From an uncultured Clostridia bacterium (lineage in GTDB: Bacteria; Bacillota; Clostridia; UBA1381), in assembly GCA_934444735.1 (NCBI GenBank), contig CAKSDE010000034.1, positions 1-5,923 of the forward strand: a stretch of 5,923 nucleotides of DNA, read 5' to 3'. A program made the translations under genes and the position numbers. Of this stretch, positions 1 through 5,828 are shown piece after piece (positions within the stretch are counted from its first letter, which is position 1; each line of letters starts with the position of its first letter). Below the pieces are notes generated by a model. The model was not told the DNA's origin, made no database searches, and saw only the letters and a program-made list of their open reading frames with translations.

Positions 1-96
1 GTGCGTGAAAAATTAAAAACTTCAACTGTGGAAAGGGTGATTTTCAATGTTTTCAAGGACGAGGACAAACGAATCTACGAAAAACTTCTCGGATAA
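1..96 (+). CDS. 3' end of an unrecognised upstream gene (partial)
   Basis: The first reading frame is open from base 1 to a TAA at 94-96 and gives 31 residues rich in Lys and Glu, ending in KRIYEKLLG. The fragment is hydrophilic and probably helical, with no motif that I recognise. The GTG at base 1 is probably an internal valine, with the gene starting before the window, though it could by chance be a start. The stop codon shares one base with the ATG at 96 (TAATG), so this gene and the serine recombinase are almost certainly co-transcribed and may be translationally coupled. Its position directly before a recombinase suggests a small accessory gene of the same element, such as a regulator or recombination helper. 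That is inference from position only, since no family could be assigned. Confidence 0.55.
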   Translation: MREKLKTSTVERVIFNVFKDEDKRIYEKLLG

Positions 97-104
97 TGAA
101 TTTG

Positions 105-113
105 AAGGTGAGG
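105..113 (+). promoter_or_regulatory. ribosome binding site deciding the recombinase start
   Basis: AAGGTGAGG lies 9 bases before the ATG at 123 and resembles AAGGAGG with one inserted base. No comparable purine block precedes the earlier in-frame ATG at 96. This favours 123 as the main start, although the TAATG overlap at 94-98 leaves coupled initiation at 96 possible. Confidence 0.5.
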
Positions 114-122
114 TGTCTGCAA

Positions 123-1664
123 ATGTATAGATATATCGTAGCAATATATTTGCGATTATCCGTTGATGATAAGCGTGTCGAGAGTATGAGCATTGAATCT
201 CAAAGGCTTCTGCTTCGTAAATATGCGGAAATCCTCGGTGATAATGTAGAAATTATTGAATATGTTGATAACGGGTATTCCGGGACCAATTTTGAACGCC
301 CCGCCGTTCAGCAGCTTTTGACCGATGTTAAAACCTATAAAGTAAACTGCATTTTGGTAAAAGACTTCTCACGCTTTGGAAGAAACAGCATTGAGGTCGG
401 ATATTTCACACAGCAGATATTTCCTCTGTTCGGAGTAAGGTTTATATCTGTCAGCGATAATTATGACAGTGATGAACATAAAGGTGATACGGGCGGTATT
501 GCTGTTGCTGTTAAATACCTTGTAAATGAGTACTATAGCCGAGATTTATCGGTTAAAACAAAGAGTGCCAAATACACAAAAATGCGGCGTGGCGAATATA
601 AATCGGGAAATTATACTTACGGTTATAAACCCGGTAAAAATGGTGAACAGATTATCGACGAAAAAGCTGCCGAAACTGTTAAAATGATATTCGAGCTTAC
701 CGCTGACGGGAAATCAGCCGCATATATATCAAAACTGTTGTTTGACAAAAATATTCCTACTCCTGCACAATATAAGGGCATTAAAGGAAACTACGGCTCT
801 CGTTTTCCAAACTGTAAATATTGGAGTATTTCCACTATAAACCGAATTATTGTCAACGAACAGTATATGGGTATGTTTGTGATGCTCAAACAAAAGGTAC
901 AGGATGTGGGCAGCACAAAAATGATCAAGCGTGATGAAAGCGAGTGGATAAAGATACCGCACCACCACGATGCTATTATTTCGGAAAAAATGTTTGAAAA
1001 GGCAAATGCGGTACGGCGAACATTTAAGCAACCGAATAAAAAACAGCGGAGTTATCCGCTTCGTGGAAAGGTTGAGTGCGGCTGCTGCAAGCACGCAATG
1101 GATTATGTGCCGAGGAAAATTCCTGTATATATTTGTCGTTATACAATAAATGACGAAACGGAGCCTTGCTATAAATCGGAAATTACGGAAGGTGCATTAA
1201 ATCAAGCAATTTTTGATATAATCTCAAAACAAGCCGAAAGTATATTGAATATTGATGATGTTTCAAAAGTTGATACTGCACAGATAAGAACAGAGCAGCT
1301 TGCGGATATTGAAAAGCAAATAGCGGCTTGCCAAAAGAAAAAACAACTCTTGTATGAGCAGCTTTTAACAGAGGAAATTACACTTGATGAGTATAAACAG
1401 TTAAAACTTGAAATGGACACGAAAACCGAGAATTACCGTATTCAATACGATAAATTCCGCAAATCTGAGGAACGCTCACAGCTTGAAACTGAAAACACGG
1501 CAAAAATTATCCGCACGGCAAAAGCGGTAAAAAAAGAAACCGCCTTAACACAGGCACTCGCAGATATGCTTATCGAAAAGGTGTGCGTATATCCCGATAA
1601 CAAGCTTGAAATAGAGTGGAAAATTAAGGACTTTTGTGCCGAAAATACGGCAGTGATAAGCTGA
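123..1664 (+). CDS. large serine recombinase (resolvase/invertase N-terminal domain, recombinase domain, zinc ribbon)
   Basis: This is a 513-residue site-specific DNA recombinase of the large serine family, which excises and integrates mobile elements through a 5'-phosphoserine intermediate. Residues 1-145 form the resolvase-like catalytic domain: the nucleophile is Ser13 in YLRLS, followed by the SIESQ segment at 23-27, DNGYSGTNFERP at 49-60 and the catalytic-arginine block DFSRFGRN at 81-88. Residues about 160-300 match the recombinase domain (YGYKPG, the helical AAYISKLL, then the NEQYMG region). A zinc ribbon follows with Cys319, Cys322, Cys338 and Cys349. Residues about 390-470 are a Lys/Glu-rich coiled coil, and the C-terminus ends in KLEIEWKIKDF, as is usual for clostridial relatives. 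Length and motifs indicate a complete, probably active enzyme. An alternative start at 96 would add nine residues. It follows the fragment at 1-96 in one operon and ends 30 bases or less from a truncated integrase, so it probably marks the end of its own element. Confidence 0.93.
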   Translation: MYRYIVAIYLRLSVDDKRVESMSIESQRLLLRKYAEILGDNVEIIEYVDNGYSGTNFERPAVQQLLTDVKTYKVNCILVKDFSRFGRNSIEVGYFTQQIFPLFGVRFISVSDNYDSDEHKGDTGGIAVAVKYLVNEYYSRDLSVKTKSAKYTKMRRGEYKSGNYTYGYKPGKNGEQIIDEKAAETVKMIFELTADGKSAAYISKLLFDKNIPTPAQYKGIKGNYGSRFPNCKYWSISTINRIIVNEQYMGMFVMLKQKVQDVGSTKMIKRDESEWIKIPHHHDAIISEKMFEKANAVRRTFKQPNKKQRSYPLRGKVECGCCKHAMDYVPRKIPVYICRYTINDETEPCYKSEITEGALNQAIFDIISKQAESILNIDDVSKVDTAQIRTEQLADIEKQIAACQKKKQLLYEQLLTEEITLDEYKQLKLEMDTKTENYRIQYDKFRKSEERSQLETENTAKIIRTAKAVKKETALTQALADMLIEKVCVYPDNKLEIEWKIKDFCAENTAVIS

Positions 1665-2708
1665 TGAAATTTTTAGTTTTAGCTTGACATACGGGTGCCT
1701 GATGTCATGGAGTCGAATATGCTTTAAGTTGTTCTTTTCAAGCAGATTACGGAATTTCTTGGAGAATGAGGCGGGCTTGTAAGGTTCTCCGTTTGGTTGA
1801 CACACTACAAAATCGCCGTCATGGAATTTCTCACCTAATGCTATCTTGTTAGTCAGGTATTCCCGTCTGCCCTTCTTTAAGAGTTCAACAGTACTGTCTG
1901 TAATGGGGATTTTCCTCTCTCCGCTTGTGGATTTAGGCTTTTTGGTAAGAGTGCGATTCTTGTCTATATCCTTGTTAACCTCAACAAGATTATCTTCTAT
2001 AGTTATAATCTTTTTCTCAAAGTCTATATGATGCCATTTTAACCCTAACAGTTCACCTCTTCTTAAACCGAGGATAAGGTCAAGTGTAATAGGCAACATC
2101 ATATCTGTGCCGTCTATTGCATTAAGCAGTTGTTTTACCTCATTCTCATCATAAACCTCTGCATGATATTTCTCAGGCTTGGGGAGTCGAACCTTTTTGC
2201 ATACGTTCTTTTTGATTAGTTCATTCTCGACAGCCTTATCAAATGCAGCTGATAAGTTGTGATAGATATTCTTTACTGTTTTGGGCTTTAGAGCCTTGCC
2301 TGAAATAGGGGATTGATTATATAACTCATTTATCCAATCCTGTACATCTGCAGATGATACATCCTGAATAGATAAATGTCCCAAATTACTTGGTTTTATG
2401 TAGTGCTCAATGTTGTATTTATAACTTTGTAATGTGGTGGGAGATAGAAATTCCTTGGAGTACAGACTATACCAATCATCCATCCATTCACTCACGCTTA
2501 AGTCGGTTTTCTTGATATAAGACTGGTTTTCATAATCATATATCATGTTGTGTAAGAGCTGTTCGGCAACCTTTTTTGTGGCATGAACTGTATGATATAT
2601 TCTTTTCCTCTGACCTGTTGATTTGTCTAACGGTAACTCTAAAACCAACTGATAACAAGGTTCTTTACTTTGTGTATTTCTTTTTCTGATATGCCCTGAT
2701 ACATGCAT
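1545..2708 (-). pseudogene. tyrosine integrase truncated after the HxxR box (integrase 1)
   Basis: The open frame encodes 387 residues, but only the first ~338 look like a phage/ICE tyrosine integrase. Residues 1-65 form an N-terminal arm-binding domain (HIRKRN, basic patch TGQRKRIYHT). Residues 70-170 are the SAM-like core-binding domain, ending FDKAVENELIKKN. The catalytic domain starts near 185, with Arg I at 216 in LGLRRGEL, the lysine hairpin KPKSTSGERKIPI at 257-269, and HDIRH at 334-338 (His334, Arg337). The remaining conserved parts, the LGH box and the nucleophilic Tyr helix, are missing. Residues 339-387 are read from the intergenic junction and from the antisense of the serine recombinase. 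The true gene remnant is therefore about 1695-2708, and the protein should be inactive. The start is firm: AAGGAGG (2718-2724) lies 9 bases upstream, inside the excisionase gene that it overlaps by 44 bases. Truncation by insertion of the neighbouring element is the likeliest cause. Confidence 0.88.
1665..1694. mobile_element. probable right end of the serine-recombinase element, inside an integrase gene
   Basis: The recombinase stop codon is at 1662-1664. On the opposite strand, integrase family similarity runs without a break down to the HDIRH box, whose last codon is 1695-1697, and then stops. The boundary between the two elements must therefore lie in these 30 bases or within a few bases of them. 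A 5-bp AAGCT/AGCTT inverted match (1659-1663 and 1681-1685) brackets part of it but is too short to identify a crossover site. The exact insertion dinucleotide cannot be read without the other end of the element. Confidence 0.6.
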
Positions 2709-2901
2709 TGTATTCTGCCTCCTTAAGATTTATGGTGTTATTTTCTGTGATGAATTTTTCCAATATGTCGGAACGTACTCTGTATACTCTGCCAATCTTT
2801 ACGTACGGAACACCGCTATATTTGATAAAATTCAAAGCCTTTTGGTAACATATACCCAGTGACTCGGAAACATCGCTTGGACTGATGTAAGTTGTGTTCA
2901 T
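2665..2901 (-). CDS. xis: excisionase, MerR-like/HTH_17 small DNA-binding protein
   Basis: This is a 78-residue DNA-binding protein of the excisionase family. Such proteins bend the DNA next to an element end and steer the partner tyrosine integrase from integration towards excision. Residues 4-52 form the winged helix-turn-helix: a first helix in SPSDVSESLGI, a recognition helix in YQKALNFIKYSGV, then the wing VPYVKIGRVYRVRSDILEKFI. This follows the usual pattern (helix, K/G at the wing, R-x-R, LEKFI). The C-terminal tail is charged and Lys-rich (AYQKKKYTK) and is encoded over the start of integrase 1. AAAGGAG at 2911-2917, 9 bases upstream, fixes the start. The primase-helicase, excisionase, integrase order is normal for clostridial integrative elements. 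The protein looks intact, but its partner integrase is truncated, so it is probably without a cognate enzyme unless one acts in trans. Confidence 0.88.
   Translation of the reverse strand: MNTTYISPSDVSESLGICYQKALNFIKYSGVPYVKIGRVYRVRSDILEKFITENNTINLKEAEYNACIRAYQKKKYTK
2718..2724 (-). promoter_or_regulatory. Shine-Dalgarno site of integrase 1, inside the excisionase gene
   Basis: On the minus strand this reads AAGGAGG, a full consensus site 9 bases from the integrase ATG at 2708. It lies within the excisionase coding region, so integrase 1 can be translated independently although the two genes overlap by 44 bases. Confidence 0.8.
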
Positions 2902-2990
2902 TTTTTAAAACTCCTTTCTATGCCACCTACAGTAACTCTGTGTTTTTCCTTTTTGAATGAGATAAAGCTGCTGTAGGTGGTAGGTGGCAT
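2898..2990 (-). CDS. 30-codon frame after the primase-helicase stop; possible severed C-terminal tail
   Basis: This short open frame encodes 30 residues beginning MPPTTYSSF and ending ERSFKK. It lies in the same frame as the primase-helicase remnant, only one codon after that gene's TAA (2994-2996), and its own TGA overlaps the excisionase start as ATGA. No ribosome site precedes its ATG; only A/T-rich sequence is seen. It is therefore more likely the former C-terminal tail of the primase-helicase, cut off by a nonsense change or read only by stop-codon read-through, than a separate gene. An open run of 30 codons can also occur by chance, so support is limited to the frame agreement and the ATGA overlap. 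Confidence 0.3.
   Translation of the reverse strand: MPPTTYSSFISFKKEKHRVTVGGIERSFKK
2911..2917 (-). promoter_or_regulatory. Shine-Dalgarno site of the excisionase
   Basis: On the minus strand this reads AAAGGAG, 9 bases before the excisionase ATG at 2901. It begins 3 bases after the base of the inverted repeat at 2921-2989, so folding of that repeat could affect its accessibility. Confidence 0.75.
2921..2989 (-). repeat. inverted repeat with two pairing registers in front of the excisionase
   Basis: TGCCACCTAC at 2921-2930 is the exact reverse complement of GTAGGTGGCA at 2980-2989. In a second register CCACCTACAG (2923-2932) is the exact reverse complement of CTGTAGGTGG (2971-2980). The distal arm carries TAGGTGG twice in tandem (2974-2980 and 2981-2987), so the single proximal arm can pair with either half, around a 38-49 base loop. 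On the minus-strand transcript the structure ends just before the excisionase ribosome site. It could be a translational control element, a binding site for excisionase or integrase, or a remnant. A T-rich run follows on the plus strand (2990-3017), so it could also work as a loose plus-strand terminator. None of these roles is proven. Confidence 0.5.
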
Positions 2991-2993
2991 TTT

Positions 2994-3773
2994 TTATAAA
3001 ATATTTTTTTTATTTTTCCAAACCGTTTTCTTTGGCTTTTTCTTTAACGTGAGGTATGTAGCATCTTTTTTGGAATCAGTTATAACATCAAACCCCAATT
3101 TTTCAATAACATCAAGGTTTTCATTCAACTTCCTTGAAAAAGCAGACGCAGATGCTGGAAATTTATCAAGGTTATCTCTGCTTCTCACTTGATTGTATAT
3201 ATATGTCGTAGTATTTGTGATTTTATGCCCAGGTAATGAATCTACATAGCTTATTACAGCGTTTACAAATTCGTCATTTCCTGAAGATAACTTTTGTAAG
3301 GTGTTGGTGTTGTTAAAGAAGATTTCCTGAAACTCCGCTAAATCCATTCCCAAGGCGACTGCAATTGAACACATATATGTAAATGCATCATGCATTCTAT
3401 GGCTTTTTCCGTTCAAGTCCAGTGTTTTCTTTATATTCAGCGTTTTTTTCAATGTTTGAAAAATTGCGTATAATATTTCGGGTTTATCACGGTTAAAGTT
3501 GTTCCAGAACTCGGTTTCGGTTATTCTGTCTTGTTCTTTGATGGGTTGTAACTCGAACATTAAGGAACGCTCTGTAAAATCAGCATGTTTAGGGATAATA
3601 TCAATACCATTGAGGATAATAATGTTTTTCAGGAAAAGTGTGTCCTCCGCGCCTGTTGTATAAAGCGTCCTTTTAGGAAGGACAGAACCTGTAACGGCGG
3701 CACAGAGTGTATCACTCTCATAAGTGTTTAACGGTCTTGTGTTATCAAAACAAACGATGTAATTATTTGCACA
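2994..3773 (-). pseudogene. C-terminal remnant of a phage/ICE primase-helicase ATPase (N-terminus missing)
   Basis: Reading upstream of the first internal ATG (3560), the frame stays open to a TGA at 3784-3786. The added part has clear hallmarks of the D5/SF3-like helicase half of mobile-element replication proteins. Counting from the codon at 3771-3773, these are a Walker B-like NNYIVCFDN (3-11), TGSVLPKRTLYTT with Arg35 (28-40), ILNGID with a sensor Asn55 (53-58), and an arginine-finger-like DFTERSL with Arg69 (65-71). The rest, about 190 residues, is the helical C-terminal region. In full-length relatives a primase-like domain and the Walker A loop precede this, and both are absent here. 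The protein cannot be a working ATPase even if the ATG at 3560 is used. It belongs with the downstream excisionase and integrase 1 as one element. The break coincides with the broken end of the repressor gene on the other strand. Confidence 0.82.
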
Positions 3774-3780
3774 GTGGTTT
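3768..3780. other. junction of two truncated, divergently oriented genes
   Basis: Family-like sequence of the minus-strand primase-helicase is recognisable up to the Ala codon at 3768-3770. Family-like sequence of the plus-strand repressor is recognisable from the Val-Tyr codons at 3777-3782. Each gene lacks a large N-terminal part, so the two fragments are fused head to head within about 10 bases, without a spacer. This marks a deletion or illegitimate recombination between two elements, or an assembly join. Confidence 0.7.
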
Positions 3781-4265
3781 ATATTTCAAAGTACACTGAC
3801 GGAAGTGTTTTACCGAATATTGAAAATTTACATGCAATTTGTGAATTTTTTAATGTATCGAGTGATTATTTAATAGGCTTTTCAAATTCTGACAGTTTTA
3901 TTGTAGCAGAACGTGCGTGTATTGATTATACTGGTTTAGACAATCAATCTATAAAAGTTCTTAATTCCTTTTCTAATATCAATAGCGAAGAAGAAAAGGT
4001 TACCATGATGTTATTAAATAATATTTTGAGTTATGGAGAAAGTTTAATAGTGCTTGCAAAAAAGGTACTTGCTTGTTATAACGCTTATGTAAAAGAAGAA
4101 TTGCATGATAATGCTTATATTAACATTGATAAATTTGCACCAGAGTTTGATTACCGAACAAGCAAGTTTCTTGCTTGTGATTGGTTTAATGATACTATTA
4201 GAGATGTGCTTTCACAGATTTATGATGAGGAAAAGGAGAATGAAAAGCATGGCAAAAAAGACTAA
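3774..4265 (+). pseudogene. XRE (Cro/CI-type) repressor, N-terminus missing
   Basis: The frame encodes 163 residues from a GTG at 3774, but this is only the back part of a helix-turn-helix repressor. Residues 2-35 (VYISKYTDGSVLP, then NIENLHAICEFFNVSSDYLIG) match the end of the recognition helix and helices 4-5 of the XRE domain. Helices 1-2 and most of helix 3, normally about 30 residues, are absent. Residues about 45-163 are the acidic, helical C-terminal region common in clostridial element repressors (ACIDYTGLDNQSIKVLNSF). No ribosome site precedes the GTG, which supports truncation over a natural start. Without the first helices it should not bind an operator. Its end overlaps integrase 2 by 17 bases, so the pair formed one operon, probably with the repressor controlling the integrase. 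A stop-free frame does not make it functional. Confidence 0.78.
4234..4238 (+). promoter_or_regulatory. ribosome binding site deciding the integrase 2 start
   Basis: AGGAG lies 10 bases before the ATG at 4249. An ATG at 4240 is only one base away from it and so unusable, and the longer frame beginning at 4105 would add 48 residues read out of frame over the repressor gene. The true start is therefore placed at 4249. Confidence 0.75.
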
Positions 4266-5712
4266 CACGGGTTTACCCTCCGGCGTGTCCGCTGTTGCTA
4301 ACCGCCCCGGCTTATACCGCGTGCGGTGTACGGTACACGGGAAAAGTTACAGCGAATACTACCGAACAGAGGAAAAAGGCAAAAAGAAGCTACAAAGCGA
4401 ACTGCAAAAGGTTGTTGACGATTTCAAAGACCGTATTGAATGTGGTATGCTTACAAACAGCGACATAACCAGTAAAAGCACTTTTGAGCAAGCTGTCAAA
4501 TGGTTTTTGAATATGCGAAAACTGAACATTCGGGAAAGTACACAGCTTACAGACAAGTTTATATTTGAGCAATACTTAATTCCCCGTATCGGCAAATATA
4601 AGCTAAAAGAGATAACCTCGCCAATGATAACAAAACTGCTTGCAGAGTTGTTGGAAAAAGGCGGCGGGGGCGGGCGCGCTACATATTCCGCAAAGCCCGA
4701 TTTTATTAAGCTGATGTATGAGCGCAAGCCCGACAGGTCGGCGGGCGGTTTTAACCGCGTGGCGCGTGAATTGAATATCGGTGTAGATAATACTTTTGTA
4801 CGAATAAGGCGGGGCGATAACTGCAATAAGGAAATAGCGGAAAAAGTCGCAAAATACTATGATGTGCCGTTTTCAACCGCTTTTGAAAAGAAAGTAGAAG
4901 TTAAACCGCTGTCGGCTTCTTATGTATCAAAAATCACTTACACGCTGTCGGCGTTGTTTACGGCTTGCGTGAAAAACGGTGTTATATTTCATAACCCCGT
5001 TGCAAATGCGACAAAACCACGCATAGGCGAAAAAGATATACCGCCGTATCTCGACAACACAACGATACCTATATTTTTAGATGCGCTTGCGGAAATTGAC
5101 ATTGATAATGCAATACGCGTTTCGCTCGTTCTGATGTTAATGCTCGGCTTGCGTAGCGGTGAAGCTCGCGGGCTTCGGTGGTGTGATGTGGATTTTCAAA
5201 ACAATGTTGTGAGCGTTGAAAAAAATGTTGGTGATACTTTTAACGGTTTAGCCTTAACGGAACTCAAAACAAAACGGTCGCGCCGTAAACTTCCGCTTTC
5301 GCCCGTACTTCGTGAAATATTGCTAAAACATAAAGCGGTACAAGACGAACAAGCCCGCAAACTCGGCTCTGCATGGCAAGATAACGGGCTTATCTGTCCG
5401 AACTTAACGGGCGGGCTAATGGACAAGGCAACACCAAACAAGGCGGTCAAACGCATATTGAAAGAAAGAAAAGATTTGCCACAAAATCTACACGCACATT
5501 CATTGCGACACAGCTTTGTTTCTCTGCTAATATCAAAAGGGCTTGATGTAGTTAATGTCGCTTCACTCGCGGGCGATACCATTGAAATTATAAGCAAGCA
5601 TTATGCGCATAGCTTTGCAGAGTACAGAGCCGCCGCAATGGAAGTTGTGGGAAAATCTTTTGAACAACTCGGAAACAACCAAAATTATTTAAGTCTTTCG
5701 AATAGTTTTTAA
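4249..5712 (+). CDS. int: tyrosine integrase with an inserted helix-turn-helix-like segment (integrase 2)
   Basis: This is a 487-residue site-specific tyrosine recombinase, which integrates and excises an element through a 3'-phosphotyrosine intermediate. Residues 10-60 form an N-terminal arm-binding domain (GLYRVRCTVHGKSYSEYYRT). The SAM-like core-binding domain starts at about 78 (TFEQAVKWFL) and ends at about 252 (VKNGVIFHNPV). It is split by some 80 extra residues (138-217), starting with a Gly run and containing a Cro-like helix-turn-helix pattern. The catalytic domain has Arg302 in LGLRSGEARGL, the lysine hairpin ELKTKRSRRKLPL at 338-350, His417 and Arg420 in HSLRH, and the nucleophile Tyr452 in ISKHYAH. 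The usual LGH box reads LAGD (440-443), so the third catalytic His is replaced by Asp443. The frame is otherwise complete, and activity is likely but not certain. G+C content is visibly higher than in integrase 1, which suggests a separate origin. The gene overlaps the repressor remnant by 17 bases. Confidence 0.92.
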   Translation: MAKKTNTGLPSGVSAVANRPGLYRVRCTVHGKSYSEYYRTEEKGKKKLQSELQKVVDDFKDRIECGMLTNSDITSKSTFEQAVKWFLNMRKLNIRESTQLTDKFIFEQYLIPRIGKYKLKEITSPMITKLLAELLEKGGGGGRATYSAKPDFIKLMYERKPDRSAGGFNRVARELNIGVDNTFVRIRRGDNCNKEIAEKVAKYYDVPFSTAFEKKVEVKPLSASYVSKITYTLSALFTACVKNGVIFHNPVANATKPRIGEKDIPPYLDNTTIPIFLDALAEIDIDNAIRVSLVLMLMLGLRSGEARGLRWCDVDFQNNVVSVEKNVGDTFNGLALTELKTKRSRRKLPLSPVLREILLKHKAVQDEQARKLGSAWQDNGLICPNLTGGLMDKATPNKAVKRILKERKDLPQNLHAHSLRHSFVSLLISKGLDVVNVASLAGDTIEIISKHYAHSFAEYRAAAMEVVGKSFEQLGNNQNYLSLSNSF

Positions 5713-5744
5713 TGCTCGATTTATCTTTTTAAGTACGAATGAAT

Positions 5745-5794
5745 TTGTAGACAACTTTGTAGTCAAACAGTTTTGACTACAAAGTTGTCTACAA
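5745..5794. repeat. perfect 23-bp inverted repeat built from four TTGTnnnCAA-like decamers
   Basis: The arms 5745-5767 and 5772-5794 are perfect reverse complements around the four-base loop CAGT. Each arm holds two related decamers 12 bases apart: TTGTAGACAA (5745-5754) and TTGTAGTCAA (5757-5766), mirrored by TTGACTACAA (5773-5782) and TTGTCTACAA (5785-5794). The outer decamers are themselves dyad-symmetric (TTGT..ACAA). The repeat starts 32 bases after the integrase 2 stop. It has no T tract on either side, so it is not a textbook intrinsic terminator. A protein-binding site at the element end, such as arm sites for the integrase, is the best guess; an RNA hairpin protecting or ending the transcript is the alternative. 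Confidence 0.75.
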
Positions 5795-5828
5795 TACGAA
5801 AATTCACAAAAAGAAAAATTGCCACAAA

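Noticed and set aside
729..1420. Minus-strand open frames inside the serine recombinase gene, and similar antisense frames at 4359-4826 and 5196-5597 inside integrase 2.
   Set aside because: They are antisense shadows of well-supported genes, with no family resemblance or ribosome sites.
1545..1694. The read-through tail of integrase 1 contains IYAHL, 36 residues after HDIRH, close to where the catalytic Tyr helix would lie.
   Set aside because: These bases are the antisense of the serine recombinase C-terminus (IEKVCVYPDNKLEIEW), which is well formed on its own strand. The LGH box is missing and the spacing is a few residues too long. The match is coincidence, not a hybrid active site.
3560..3773. 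Treating the minus-strand protein as a complete 188-residue gene starting at the ATG at 3560.
   Set aside because: The upstream in-frame sequence carries conserved helicase motifs (FDN, KRTLYT, ILNGID) leading straight into that ATG, so it is an internal methionine of a truncated gene.
4105..4248. Extension of integrase 2 to an ATG at 4105, adding 48 hydrophobic residues that look like a membrane segment.
   Set aside because: The bases encode the repressor C-terminus in another frame, there is no ribosome site at 4105, and AGGAG at 4234-4238 supports the start at 4249.
5745..5794. The inverted repeat as a rho-independent terminator of integrase 2.
   Set aside because: Neither strand has a T run after the stem and the stem is AT-rich. 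It may still mark an RNA end, but it does not meet the usual criteria.
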